Assembly: GCF_001905725.1 (NCBI RefSeq)
Contig: NZ_LIWB01000011.1
Coordinates: forward strand, 186,001-250,000
Length of the DNA: 64,000 nt
Direction: 5' to 3'
Source: Streptomyces sp. CB02400
GTDB lineage: Bacteria; Actinomycetota; Actinomycetes; Streptomycetales; Streptomycetaceae
The position numbers and the translations under genes were made by a program. This document shows, piece after piece, positions 25,965 through 35,149 of this stretch (its first letter is position 1; each line of letters opens with the position of its first letter). A model generated the notes under the pieces. The model saw nothing but the letters and a program-made list of their open reading frames with translations, searched no databases and was not told where the DNA came from.

Positions 25965-27001
25965 CGGTCGCCGCTCCCGAAGAAGCCCCCGTCGCCGAGG
26001 CGCCGAAGGCAGGCGCCACCCGGCTGGTGGACCGCGTCTTCAAGATGCGCGAACTCGCCATCCTCGTCGTCTTCCTGGTGATGATCGCCGTCACCCAGGC
26101 CGGCAACAGCGAGTTCCTGTCCGAACAGGGCATCAAGGACCTGCTGCTGAACGCGACCATCCTGGTCCTGGTCGCCACCGGCCAGTCCCTGGTCGTCATC
26201 ACCCGCAACGTCGACCTGTCCGTCGGCTCCACCCTCGGCATCAGCGCCTTCGCCGCCGGCGTCTACCTCCAGGACGGCGGGAACCCGGTCGTCGCCATCG
26301 CCCTCGCCGTCCTGCTCGGCATCGGCTTCGGACTGCTCAACGGCCTGCTCGTCAGCCTCGGCCAGGTCCCCGCGCTCGTCGTCACCCTCGGCACGATGTA
26401 CATCATCCGCGGCATCGACTCCATCTGGGTCGGCTCACGTCAGATCACTGCCGCCGACCTCCCCGGCGGATTCGTCGACTTCGGCTCCGGCGGCATCTCG
26501 GCCGTGCCGTATCTGGCGCTGATCGCGCTCGCGGTCCTCGTGGCGACGGCGTACTACCTCAAGCACTTCGGCAGCGGACGCGAGCTGTACGCGCTCGGCT
26601 CCAACCCGGAGGCCGCCCGGCTCGCCGGCATCCCCGTCCGCAAGAGGATCCTCGCCGCGTACACCTTCTGCGGCGCCCTCGCCGGCCTCGCGGGCGCCCT
26701 GTACCTGGCCCGGTTCGGCAACGTCGACTCCGGCACCGGGAACGGCTACGAACTCACCGTCGTCAGCGCGGTCGTGGTCGGCGGCGTGATCTTCACCGGC
26801 GGCTCCGGCAGCGTCTACGGCGCGGCTCTCGGCGCGCTGCTGCTGACCTCCGTCAACAGCGTGCTGCCCGCCCTCGGCGTCAGCTCCGTCTGGGTGCTCG
26901 CCATCAACGGCATCCTGCTCATCCTCGCCATCGCGGTCGACCGGATCGTCGCGCTGCGCGTGGCCTTGGCCCTGAAGAAGAGGAACGCCCGCCATGCCTG
27001 A
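25961..27001 (+). CDS. rhaP: Rhamnose ABC transporter permease 1
   Basis: This 346-residue RbsC-family permease has eight or more hydrophobic helices and the family motif VITRNVDLSVGSTLGISAF. EAARLAGIPVRKR is the cytoplasmic ATPase-coupling loop. ATG 25961 overlaps the ATPase stop by 4 bp, and its own end overlaps permease 2 by 8 bp. The paired permeases indicate a heterodimeric membrane channel. Confidence 0.92.
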   Translation: MTVAAPEEAPVAEAPKAGATRLVDRVFKMRELAILVVFLVMIAVTQAGNSEFLSEQGIKDLLLNATILVLVATGQSLVVITRNVDLSVGSTLGISAFAAGVYLQDGGNPVVAIALAVLLGIGFGLLNGLLVSLGQVPALVVTLGTMYIIRGIDSIWVGSRQITAADLPGGFVDFGSGGISAVPYLALIALAVLVATAYYLKHFGSGRELYALGSNPEAARLAGIPVRKRILAAYTFCGALAGLAGALYLARFGNVDSGTGNGYELTVVSAVVVGGVIFTGGSGSVYGAALGALLLTSVNSVLPALGVSSVWVLAINGILLILAIAVDRIVALRVALALKKRNARHA

Positions 27002-28007
27002 GTCCCTGACGCGCGCCGTCCGCTGGGACACGGTCGTCGGCGCCCTGCTCGTCGTCGTCCTGCTGCTGTCCTTCACCACCGTCGACGGCTTCGGCAACGC
27101 GCTCAACCTGTCGTTCCTCATCGGCAACACCCTGCCGATCGCGCTGATCGCCCTGCCCATGACCCTGCTCGTGGTCTCCGGCGAGATCGACCTCTCCGTG
27201 GCCTCCACGGCCGGCCTGTCCGGCGCGGTGATGGGCGCCCTGTGGAACCAGGGCATGGCCATCGAGACGATCATCCCGATCTGCCTCGTGATCGGTGTCG
27301 TCTGCGGTCTGGTCAACGGCCTGCTGGTGACCCGCCTCGGGCTGCCGTCCCTCGCCGTCACCATCGGCACGCTGGCCGCCTACCGGGGCATCGCACAGAT
27401 CGTGCTCGGCTCCGACGCGGTGACCGACTTCCCCACCCAGTACCTGGACTTCGCCGCCGGACGCATCGGCGACACTTTCGTCCCGTACGCCCTCCTGCCC
27501 TTCCTGGTGCTGCTCGCCATCGCCGTCGTCGCCCTGCACGCCACCCCGTTCGGCCGGTCGCTGTTCGCGATCGGCGCGAGCGAGGAGGCGGCGCGGTTCG
27601 CCGGCATCCGCGTCAAGCGGCAGAAGCTGGTTCTGTTCGTCCTGACGGGGCTCATGGCCTCCCTCACGGGTGTCTTCTGGGCGTTGCACTACGCCAGTGC
27701 GCGCTACGACAACGCCACCGGCCTCGAACTCTCCGTCGTGGCGGCGGTGTTGCTCGGCGGCATCGACTTCGACGGCGGCAAGGGGACGCTCGGCGGCGCG
27801 ATCGCCGGTGTCTTCCTGCTCGGCGCACTGCAGAACGTGATGAGCCTGCAGGACGTGTCCGCGCAGTCCCAGATCGTCGTCACCGGTGTGCTGCTGGTCC
27901 TGTCGGTCCTCGGTCCCCGTGTCGCCCGGCAGATCGCCGTCGCACGCGCCGGACGCCGGTCGGCCGCCGCGCCACCGGTGTCCAAGGCGCCCACCCCGAC
28001 CTCCTGA
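26994..28007 (+). CDS. rhaQ: Rhamnose ABC transporter permease 2
   Basis: This 337-residue RbsC-family permease has the motif VVSGEIDLSVASTAGLSGAV, the coupling loop EAARFAGIRVKRQK and hydrophobic helices throughout. It pairs with the preceding permease. The start at ATG 26994 lies within the last codons of that gene. Confidence 0.92.
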   Translation: MPESLTRAVRWDTVVGALLVVVLLLSFTTVDGFGNALNLSFLIGNTLPIALIALPMTLLVVSGEIDLSVASTAGLSGAVMGALWNQGMAIETIIPICLVIGVVCGLVNGLLVTRLGLPSLAVTIGTLAAYRGIAQIVLGSDAVTDFPTQYLDFAAGRIGDTFVPYALLPFLVLLAIAVVALHATPFGRSLFAIGASEEAARFAGIRVKRQKLVLFVLTGLMASLTGVFWALHYASARYDNATGLELSVVAAVLLGGIDFDGGKGTLGGAIAGVFLLGALQNVMSLQDVSAQSQIVVTGVLLVLSVLGPRVARQIAVARAGRRSAAAPPVSKAPTPTS

Positions 28008-28042
28008 AACCCTCTCTCGTCCCGTCCCTTAAGGAACCCACC

Positions 28043-29128
28043 ATGCGCAAGGCATCCCTCCGCCGTACCTGTGCGGCACTCGCCGCCGTCACCTCGCTCG
28101 CCCTGGCCGCCACCGCCTGTGGCGGCACCACCAAGGAGGACGTCAAGAACGAGGGCGGTGGTGCCGCCGCCTCGGCCGGCAAGGCCGACCCCAACGCGGC
28201 CACCAAGAAGGGGCTGACCGTCGGCTTCCTGCCCAAGCAGGTCAACAACCCCTACTTCACCACCGCCGACAAGGGCGGCGAGAAGGCCGTCGAGGAACTG
28301 GGCTCCACCTACAAGGAGGTCGGCCCCTCCAGCGCCACCGACACCGCCGGACAGGTCTCCTACGTCAACACCCTGACCCAGCAGCAGGTCGACGCCATGG
28401 CCGTCTCCGCGCAGGACCCCGGCGCCCTGTGCACCGCGCTCAAGCAGGCCATGAAGAACGGCATCAAGGTCGTCACCTACGACTCCGACACCACCCCCGA
28501 CTGCCGCAACGCCTTCGTCTCGCAGGCCAGCGGCGAGGACCTGGGCCGCACCGAGGTGCAGCTGCTCGCCGAACAGATCGACTACAAGGGCGAGATCGCG
28601 ATCCTGTCCGCCGCGCAGACCGCGACCAACCAGAACGCCTGGATCGAGTTCATGAAGGACGAGCTCAAGGATCCCAAGTACAAGGACATGAAGCTGGTCA
28701 AGGTCGCCTACGGCAACGACGACGCCCAGCAGTCCTTCCAGCAGACCCAGGGCCTGCTCCAGGAGTACCCGAACCTGAAGGGGATCATCTCCCCGACCAC
28801 CGTCGGCATCAAGGCCGCCGCCCAGTACCTGTCCGGCTCCAAGTACAAGGGCAAGGTCAAGCTGACCGGCCTCGGCACCCCCAACGACATGCGCAAGTAC
28901 GTCAAGAACGGCACCGTCGAGGCGTTCGAGCTCTGGGACCCGGCCAAGCTCGGCGAGCTGGCCGCGCGCACCGCCGTCGCCCTGTCCTCCGGCCAGATCA
29001 CCGGCAAGGAGGGCGAGACCTTCAAGGCCGGCGCGATGGGCGAGTACACCATCGGCAAGGACGGCGTGATCAACCTCGGCAAGCCCACCGTCTTCAACGC
29101 CGAGAACATCGACCAGTTCGACTTCTGA
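28043..29128 (+). CDS. rhaS: Rhamnose-binding lipoprotein of the ABC transporter
   Basis: This 361-residue type I periplasmic-binding-protein-like lipoprotein has a basic signal and a lipobox (LALAATACGG), followed by an Ala/Gly-rich linker and a two-lobed binding domain (TVGFLPKQVNNPYFTTADKGGEKA, VDAMAVSAQDPGALCTALKQA, KGIISPTTVGIKAAAQYL). Being Gram-positive, it is membrane-anchored and captures rhamnose for RhaTPQ. AAGGAA precedes the ATG at 28043. Confidence 0.93.
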   Translation: MRKASLRRTCAALAAVTSLALAATACGGTTKEDVKNEGGGAAASAGKADPNAATKKGLTVGFLPKQVNNPYFTTADKGGEKAVEELGSTYKEVGPSSATDTAGQVSYVNTLTQQQVDAMAVSAQDPGALCTALKQAMKNGIKVVTYDSDTTPDCRNAFVSQASGEDLGRTEVQLLAEQIDYKGEIAILSAAQTATNQNAWIEFMKDELKDPKYKDMKLVKVAYGNDDAQQSFQQTQGLLQEYPNLKGIISPTTVGIKAAAQYLSGSKYKGKVKLTGLGTPNDMRKYVKNGTVEAFELWDPAKLGELAARTAVALSSGQITGKEGETFKAGAMGEYTIGKDGVINLGKPTVFNAENIDQFDF

Positions 29129-29159
29129 TCCCCACTTCCCCCAGAAGGAGCGGTACTTC

Positions 29160-29480
29160 ATGCAACGCGTCTGTTTCCTGCTCAAGGTCCGACAGGACCG
29201 GATCGCCGAGTACCGCGAACGCCATGCCGCCGTGTGGCCCGAGATGTGCGAGGCGCTCTCGGCCACCGGCTGGCACAACTACTCCCTCTTCCTGCGCGAC
29301 GACGGCCTCCTCGTCGGCTACCTGGAGACCGAGGACTTCGAGGCGGCCAAGGCCGGCATGGAGGCCACCGAGGTCAACGCCCGCTGGCAGGCCGAGATGT
29401 CCCCCTTCTTCGAGTCCCTCGACGGCTCCCGGCCGGACGAGGCGATGAAACCGCTGACCGAGGTCTTCCACCTCGCCTGA
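29160..29480 (+). CDS. rhaM: L-rhamnose mutarotase
   Basis: The 106-residue RhaM/YiiL-type protein (MQRVCFLLKVRQDRIAEYRE, HAAVWPEM, GWHNYSLFLRDDGLLVGYLE, MSPFFESLDG) interconverts alpha and beta L-rhamnopyranose. The catalytic His and surrounding residues match the family. It is preceded by AGAAGGAG and lies 31 bp after the binding-protein gene. Confidence 0.95.
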   Translation: MQRVCFLLKVRQDRIAEYRERHAAVWPEMCEALSATGWHNYSLFLRDDGLLVGYLETEDFEAAKAGMEATEVNARWQAEMSPFFESLDGSRPDEAMKPLTEVFHLA

Positions 29481-29494
29481 CGAAGGAGCCCGCG

Positions 29495-30919
29495 ATGAGA
29501 CGACGTACTCTTCTGGCCGGCGCGCTCCTCGGCACCGCGGCGGCCCCCGCCCTCGCCGCCGGCACCGCACGGGCCGCCGCGCCCGGCCCGTCGGTCACCC
29601 GCACCGGCAGCACCACGCTCGACAGCCGGGCCGTCTTCTTCGTGTCCTACGACGGCCTGGTCAACAACAACGCGTTCCAGAAGAACGGCCTGCTCACTTA
29701 CAAGGGCCACCAATATGCGGCCTGGTACACCGCCGACCGCAACGCCGTCGTCGGCCGCCGCGTCCTCGGCGCGAGCAGCTGGCAGACCGTGCGGGTCGGT
29801 CACACCCTGCGCTACGACGACTCCCACAACGTCATCTCCATGGGTGTCTCGAAGACCGACGGCCGTCTGCACCTCAACATGGACTCCCACAGCGACGGCT
29901 TCACCTACGTGAAGTCCGTCGCCGGGCTCCTGGACGATCCCACCGGGCTGAGCTGGACCGCGAGCCGCTTCGGCGCCCCGCAGTCCACGCTCGACGGCCT
30001 CGCCCTCACCTCGCGGTTCACCTACCCGCAGTTCGTCGCCACCCCCGAGGGCCGGCTCCAGCTCAGCTACCGGGCCGGCGTCTCCGGCAACGGCCGCAAC
30101 GCCCTCGCCGAGTACGACGGCGGCCGGTGGACCGCGCTGGGGGAGTGGACCGGTTCCACCGGCACGTACAGCAGCGAGCACGGCTCCTCCACCGCCCGCA
30201 ACATGTACCTGCACGGCATCGACTACGACCGGAACGGCCGCCTGCACTCCTTCTTCACCTGGCGCGAGCAGAACGGCGCCGTGATGTGCAGCGGCGGCGG
30301 CATCACCAACCACGACACCGGCTACGTCTACTCCGACGACCGCGGCCGCACCTGGCGCAACGACGCGGGCACCGTCGTCGGCAGGACCGGGGGCTCCGAC
30401 CGGGTCTCCGTCACCGACGCCGGACTGGTCGTCGACCCGCTGAACCCGGACCACTCCCTGATGAACCAGGAGAGCCAGTTCACCGACTCCGCCGGCCGGC
30501 CGCACGCGATCATCTCCTACGTCCCCGGCCGCTTCGGCCAGTGCACCACGGACTACGTCGCCGACCGCACCGCGAACGGCCGCGCCTTCCACGTCCGCCG
30601 CACCGCCGCCGGCGGCTGGCGGAAGACCGAGATCCCCGTCCCGCTGAACTCCAGCCAGCGCACCAAACTGGTCCTGGACCGGTACGACAACGCCTACGCC
30701 GTGTTCCCCTACGGCCGTATCGCCGCCGCCTCCGCGGCCTCCGGGCACACCGACTGGAAGCTGCTGTACGACGGCGCCGGCCTGAACGCCTTCGGCGAGG
30801 TGGTCATTGACGAGACCCGCGTCGCCCAGGACGGGGTGCTGTCGGTCATGTACCAGGAGAAGTCCACCGGTACGACACCCTCGCCCCTGCACGTCGTCGA
30901 CTTCCGTCTGCCCACCTGA
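29495..30919 (+). CDS. Tat-exported BNR_4 beta-propeller enzyme, probable rhamnose-releasing glycanase or lyase
   Basis: The 474-residue protein begins with a twin-arginine signal (MRRRTLLAGALLGTAAAPAL, cleavage near ARAAA). It continues as a BNR_4-like seven-bladed propeller (YTADRNAVVGRRVLG, DDSHNVISMGVSKTDGRLHL, YPQFVATPEGRLQLSYR, RNMYLHGIDYDRNGRLHSFF, NQESQFTDSAGRPHAIISY). Propellers of this group include GH145 and PL42 enzymes that split terminal L-rhamnose from glucuronate in arabinogalactans, and PL24-type ulvan lyases. Its place directly behind rhaM argues for releasing rhamnose outside the cell. Which activity it has is not decidable from sequence alone. RBS GAAGGAG. Confidence 0.8.
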   Translation: MRRRTLLAGALLGTAAAPALAAGTARAAAPGPSVTRTGSTTLDSRAVFFVSYDGLVNNNAFQKNGLLTYKGHQYAAWYTADRNAVVGRRVLGASSWQTVRVGHTLRYDDSHNVISMGVSKTDGRLHLNMDSHSDGFTYVKSVAGLLDDPTGLSWTASRFGAPQSTLDGLALTSRFTYPQFVATPEGRLQLSYRAGVSGNGRNALAEYDGGRWTALGEWTGSTGTYSSEHGSSTARNMYLHGIDYDRNGRLHSFFTWREQNGAVMCSGGGITNHDTGYVYSDDRGRTWRNDAGTVVGRTGGSDRVSVTDAGLVVDPLNPDHSLMNQESQFTDSAGRPHAIISYVPGRFGQCTTDYVADRTANGRAFHVRRTAAGGWRKTEIPVPLNSSQRTKLVLDRYDNAYAVFPYGRIAAASAASGHTDWKLLYDGAGLNAFGEVVIDETRVAQDGVLSVMYQEKSTGTTPSPLHVVDFRLPT

Positions 30920-30998
30920 CCGTGTCCGCTCCGGGGCGGCCGGTGCCGGTAGTGTGATGGCCCGCCGCGCCGCCCCTCTCCCTGGAGGTCCCTGCCCG

Positions 30999-32024
30999 AT
31001 GGCCCAGTCGGTGGGTATCAAGGACGTCGCCCGCGTCGCCGGAGTATCCGTCGGCACGGTCTCCAACGTGATCAACCGCCCGGACACGGTCGCCGCCGAG
31101 ACCCGGGCCCGGGTGCTGTCCGCCATAGACCGGCTCGGCTACGTGCGCAGCGAGTCCGCCCGTCAGCTCCGCGCCGGCCGCAGCCGCATCATGGGCCTGC
31201 TCGTCCTCGACATGGGCAACCCGTTCTTCGTCGACGTCGCGCGCGGTGCCGAACGCGCCGCGCGCGAGGCCGGGCTCGGCGTGATGGTCTGCAACAGCGC
31301 CCAGAACCCGGGTGAGGAGGCCGAGTACCTCTCCCTCTTCGCCGAGCAGCGGGTGCGGGGCGTGCTGCTCACCCCGGCGGACGCCACCGGCCGCAACATC
31401 GAGGCGTTCCGCCGGCACGGCATCCCCTTCGTGCTGGTCGACCGGGTCGCCGAGGGCACCACCGAGTGCTCGGTCTCCGTGGACGACGTGGCGGGCGGCG
31501 CGCTGGCCGTGCGGCACCTCGTCGACGCCGGGCACCGCTCCATCGCGTACGTCTGCGGCCCGCCCGGACTGAACCAGGTCCGGGACCGTCGCACCGGCGC
31601 CCTGAACGCCCTCGCCGAGGCCGGACTGGGCCCCGACTGCCTGCGCGAACTGCCCACCGAACGGCTCGACGTCGCCGCAGGCCGCGACGCGGGCGCCCGC
31701 CTCCTCGGACTCGCCGACCGGCCCACCGCCGTCTTCTGCGCCAACGACCTGCTCGCCCTCGGTGTGCTCCAGGCGATGTACGCGGCCGGCGTCGGCGTCC
31801 CCGACGACCTCGCGATCGTCGGCTACGACGACATCGAGTTCGCCGCCGCGGCCGCCGTACCGCTGACCTCGGTGCGGCAGCCCGCGGTCACCATGGGCGC
31901 CCTGGCGGCCGAGCTGCTGCTGGAGGAGACCGAGAGCGAGAACGCGGCCGAGCCGCACGAGCACCGCCGGGTCGTGCTCCGCCCGGAACTGGTGGTCCGG
32001 CGCTCCAGCCTGGCGGCCCGCTGA
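30999..32024 (+). CDS. LacI-family regulator of the rhamnose cluster
   Basis: The 341-residue repressor has an N-terminal LacI HTH (VGIKDVARVAGVSVGTVSNVIN) with hinge helix (SARQLRAGRS). Its effector domain is of periplasmic-binding-protein type (MGLLVLDMGNPFFVDVARGAERAA to FCANDLLALGVLQAMYAAG). It is the last gene of the plus-strand cluster. It probably binds the TGAAA-type palindromes between rhaI and the transporter and responds to rhamnose or a metabolite. ATG 30999 follows a GGAGG. Confidence 0.92.
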   Translation: MAQSVGIKDVARVAGVSVGTVSNVINRPDTVAAETRARVLSAIDRLGYVRSESARQLRAGRSRIMGLLVLDMGNPFFVDVARGAERAAREAGLGVMVCNSAQNPGEEAEYLSLFAEQRVRGVLLTPADATGRNIEAFRRHGIPFVLVDRVAEGTTECSVSVDDVAGGALAVRHLVDAGHRSIAYVCGPPGLNQVRDRRTGALNALAEAGLGPDCLRELPTERLDVAAGRDAGARLLGLADRPTAVFCANDLLALGVLQAMYAAGVGVPDDLAIVGYDDIEFAAAAAVPLTSVRQPAVTMGALAAELLLEETESENAAEPHEHRRVVLRPELVVRRSSLAAR

Positions 32025-32124
32025 CGGGTATTCAGCAAAATTCCATGATCCTGGACTCGTTGGCCGGACGAACATGTGCTGAACTGGGTCACGATCCGAC
32101 AATCCGTTCGTCCCTGGAGCCCCG

Positions 32125-33426
32125 TTGTCCGTCAGCTACCGCCAGCCCGGAGTGGTCCTCACCGACCGCCGGTTCACCGTGCCCCTCGATCACGACAACC
32201 CCTCGGGGGAGACGATCGAGCTGTACGCGCGCGAGGTCGTCGCCAGTGACAAGGCCGGCCAGGACCTGCCCTGGCTGCTCTACCTCCAGGGCGGCCCCGG
32301 CTTCGGGGCGAACCGTTTCGTCGGGAAGCCCGCCTGGCTCGGCCGGGCCCTGGAGGACTACCGGGTCCTGCTCCTCGACCAGCGCGGCACCGGCCACTCC
32401 ACCCCCGCCAACCGGCAGACGCTCCCGCTGCGCGGCGGCCCCGCCGAGCAGGCCGACCACCTCACCCGCTTCCGCGCCGACTCGATCGTCCGGGACTGCG
32501 AGGCCATCCGCCCCGAGGTGACCGGCGGCGCCCCCTGGACCGTCCTCGGCCAGAGCTTCGGCGGCTTCTGCACCGTCGCCTACCTCTCCACCGCCCCCGA
32601 GGGCCTGGACACCGCCCTGATCACCGGCGGACTGCCCTCCCTCGACGCCCACGCCGACGACGTCTACCGGGCCGCCTACCCGCGCATCGAGCGCAAGGTC
32701 GCCGCGCACTACGCCCGCTACCCGCAGGACGTCGAACGAGCCCGCCGCATCGCCGACCACCTCCTCACCCACGAGGTCGTCCTCCCGAACGGCTACCGGT
32801 TCACCGTCGAGGCGTTCCAGTCCCTCGGCATCATGCTCGGCGGCAGCGAGGGCAGCCACAAGCTGCACTTCCTCCTGGAGGACGCCTTCGTCCGCACCCC
32901 GGGCGGCCACGAACTCTCCGACGCCTTCCAGGAGCAGGCGCAGGGCCTGCTGTCGTACGCCGGACACCCGCTGTACGCACTCGTCCACGAGGCGATCTAC
33001 GGCCAGGACGCCCGGCCCACCGCCTGGTCCGCCGAGCGCGTGCGGGCCGAGTTCCCGCGGTTCGACGCGGCCAAGACGCTCGCCGGCGACGAGCCGCTGC
33101 TGTTCACCGGCGAGACCATCCACCCGTGGATGTTCGACTGCGACCCCGCGCTGCGCCCGCTGCGCGAGACCGCCGAACTGCTCGCCGCGCGCACCGACTG
33201 GGCGCCCCTGTACGACCCGGCGCGCCTCGCCGTCAACGAGGTCCCGGTCGCGGCGGCCGTCTACCACGACGACATGTACGTCGACACCGCCCACTCCCTC
33301 AGGACGGCCCGCGCGATCCGCGGCCTGCGCACCTGGGTCACCGACGAGTTCGAGCACGACGGCGTCCGGGCCGGTGGTCCCCGCGTCCTGGACCGGCTGC
33401 TCGCCCTGGTGCGCGACGAGGTGTGA
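32125..33426 (+). CDS. Alpha/beta hydrolase, prolyl aminopeptidase-like (S33)
   Basis: This 433-residue hydrolase has the oxyanion region LYLQGGPGFGANRF, the segment DQRGTGHST and the nucleophile elbow GQSFGGF. A helical cap follows, and the C-terminal His is likely in VYHDDMYVD or EFEHDGV. This resembles prolyl aminopeptidases, which release N-terminal proline. The start is a TTG (32125), since no ATG or GTG fits the family N-terminus. An AT-rich 100-bp promoter region separates it from the rhamnose cluster. Confidence 0.9.
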   Translation: MSVSYRQPGVVLTDRRFTVPLDHDNPSGETIELYAREVVASDKAGQDLPWLLYLQGGPGFGANRFVGKPAWLGRALEDYRVLLLDQRGTGHSTPANRQTLPLRGGPAEQADHLTRFRADSIVRDCEAIRPEVTGGAPWTVLGQSFGGFCTVAYLSTAPEGLDTALITGGLPSLDAHADDVYRAAYPRIERKVAAHYARYPQDVERARRIADHLLTHEVVLPNGYRFTVEAFQSLGIMLGGSEGSHKLHFLLEDAFVRTPGGHELSDAFQEQAQGLLSYAGHPLYALVHEAIYGQDARPTAWSAERVRAEFPRFDAAKTLAGDEPLLFTGETIHPWMFDCDPALRPLRETAELLAARTDWAPLYDPARLAVNEVPVAAAVYHDDMYVDTAHSLRTARAIRGLRTWVTDEFEHDGVRAGGPRVLDRLLALVRDEV

Positions 33427-33483
33427 GACCGGGGCCGGGCGCGGGCCCGGTGGGATGTCGGTGCGGCGGGTTAGTCTGCGGGC

Positions 33484-34227
33484 ATGACCGAGCCGACGAT
33501 CAGTCAACTCCCACCCATGCCCGGCGATTGGCAGCGCGCCCTGGCCGTGGTGGCCCACCCGGACGACCTCGAGTACGGCTGTGCGGCGGCGATCGCGTCC
33601 TGGACCGACGCCGGCCGTGAGGTCTCCTACGTCCTGGCGACCCGCGGCGAGGCGGGCATCGACACCCTGGAGCCGGCGAAGTGCGGCCCGCTCCGGGAGC
33701 GGGAGCAGCGGGCGAGCGCGGCCGTGGTCGGCGTCTCGGAGGTCGGTTTCCTCGACCACGCGGACGGGGTCGTCGAGTACGGCCCCGCGCTGCGCCGGGA
33801 CATCGCCGCCGCGATCCGCCGGTACCGGCCCGAGCTGGTGATCACTTTGAACCACCGGGACACCTGGGGCGGCACCTACTGGAACACCCCGGACCACGTG
33901 GCCGTCGGGCGGGCCACGCTCGACGCGGCCGGTGACGCCGGCAACCGCTGGATCTTCCCGGAGCTGACCGAGCGGGGCCTCGAACCCTGGAACGGCGTCC
34001 GCTGGGTGGCGGTCGCCGGTTCCAGTAGCCCCACGCACGCGGTGGACGCGACGGACGGGCTGGAGCGTGCGGTCGCGTCGCTGCTCGAACACCGGACCTA
34101 CATCGAGGCGTTGACCGACGAGGACCCGGAGGCGTACGCCCGCGGTCTGCTGACCGGTTTCGCCGAGGAGACGGGGAAGCGGTTCGGGAACCGGCCCGCG
34201 GTCGCCTTCGAGGTGTTCTCCCGGTGA
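33484..34227 (+). CDS. PIG-L (LmbE) family deacetylase
   Basis: This 247-residue Zn-dependent N-deacetylase-like protein has the family AHPDDLEYG motif (His/Asp metal ligands and catalytic Asp) and the second metal-binding element in PDHVAVGRATL. Relatives deacetylate GlcNAc-inositol in mycothiol synthesis or glycopeptide/teicoplanin-type substrates. The substrate here is unknown. It overlaps the downstream sigma factor gene by 4 bp. Confidence 0.9.
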   Translation: MTEPTISQLPPMPGDWQRALAVVAHPDDLEYGCAAAIASWTDAGREVSYVLATRGEAGIDTLEPAKCGPLREREQRASAAVVGVSEVGFLDHADGVVEYGPALRRDIAAAIRRYRPELVITLNHRDTWGGTYWNTPDHVAVGRATLDAAGDAGNRWIFPELTERGLEPWNGVRWVAVAGSSSPTHAVDATDGLERAVASLLEHRTYIEALTDEDPEAYARGLLTGFAEETGKRFGNRPAVAFEVFSR

Positions 34228-35123
34228 GCCCCGTGAACGTGGACAAGGAACTGCTGGCGGAGCGCTTCGAGGAGCACCGCGGGCATCTCAAGGCGGTCGC
34301 CTACCGCATGCTCGGCTCGCTGACCGAGGCGGAGGACGCCGTCCAGGAGGCCTGGCTGAGGCTGGGCCGCACCGACACCGACGACATCGGCAACCTCGGC
34401 GGCTGGCTGACCACCGTGACCGGCCGGATCTGCCTGGACCTGCTGCGTTCGCGCACCGCGCGCCGCGAGCAGCCGATGGACGAGACGTTCGTCCCGGACC
34501 CGGTGATCAGACCCCTCTCCCAGGTGGACCCGGAACAGGAGGCGCTGCACGCCGACTCGGTGGGCGTGGCGATGCTGGTGGTCCTGGAGACGCTGGAGCC
34601 CGACGAGCGGCTGGCGTTCGTCCTGCACGACATGTTCGCCGTGCCGTTCGACGACATCGCCCCGGTGGTGGAGCGCAGCCCGGCCGCGACCCGGCAGCTC
34701 GCCAGCCGGGCCCGCCGCCGGGTACGGGACACGACCCCTCCGTCCGACCCCGACCTCGGCCGGCAGAAGCAGGTCCTCGAAGCGTTCATGGCCGCCGCGC
34801 GCGGTGGTGACTTCGAGGCGCTGGTCGCCGTCCTCCACCCGGACGTGGTGCTGCGGGCGGACGCGGGCGCACTGGTCCGGGGCGTGGCCGGATCCAAGGT
34901 CCTCCGGGGCGCGAAGACGGTCGCCGAGTCGGCGATCATGTTCGCCCGCTACACCGCGGACGGCCGGATGGCCCTGGTCAACGACTCCCTGGGCCTGCTC
35001 AGCGTGGTCGACGGCCGCATCCGGTCGATCATGTCCGTCACCATCACCGACAACCACATCACAGGCATGTACATCCTGACCGACCCCAACCGCCTCACCC
35101 ACCTGGAGCCACCGAAGGACTGA
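34224..35123 (+). CDS. SigJ-type ECF sigma factor with SnoaL-like C-terminal domain
   Basis: The 299-residue protein has sigma region 2 (HRGHLKAVAYRMLGSLTEAEDAVQEAWLRLG) and region 4 (VLHDMFAVPFDDIAPVVERSPAATRQLASRARRRV). A C-terminal SnoaL/NTF2-like domain follows (VLEAFMAAARGGDFEALVAVLHPDVVLRAD). In this group (ECF41/SigJ) the extension itself controls activity in place of an anti-sigma factor. The GTG start overlaps the deacetylase stop, so that gene may supply the signal or share the regulon. Confidence 0.93.
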   Translation: MSPVNVDKELLAERFEEHRGHLKAVAYRMLGSLTEAEDAVQEAWLRLGRTDTDDIGNLGGWLTTVTGRICLDLLRSRTARREQPMDETFVPDPVIRPLSQVDPEQEALHADSVGVAMLVVLETLEPDERLAFVLHDMFAVPFDDIAPVVERSPAATRQLASRARRRVRDTTPPSDPDLGRQKQVLEAFMAAARGGDFEALVAVLHPDVVLRADAGALVRGVAGSKVLRGAKTVAESAIMFARYTADGRMALVNDSLGLLSVVDGRIRSIMSVTITDNHITGMYILTDPNRLTHLEPPKD

Positions 35124-35149
35124 CCACTCCCGCAGACACCCCCGCCGCT

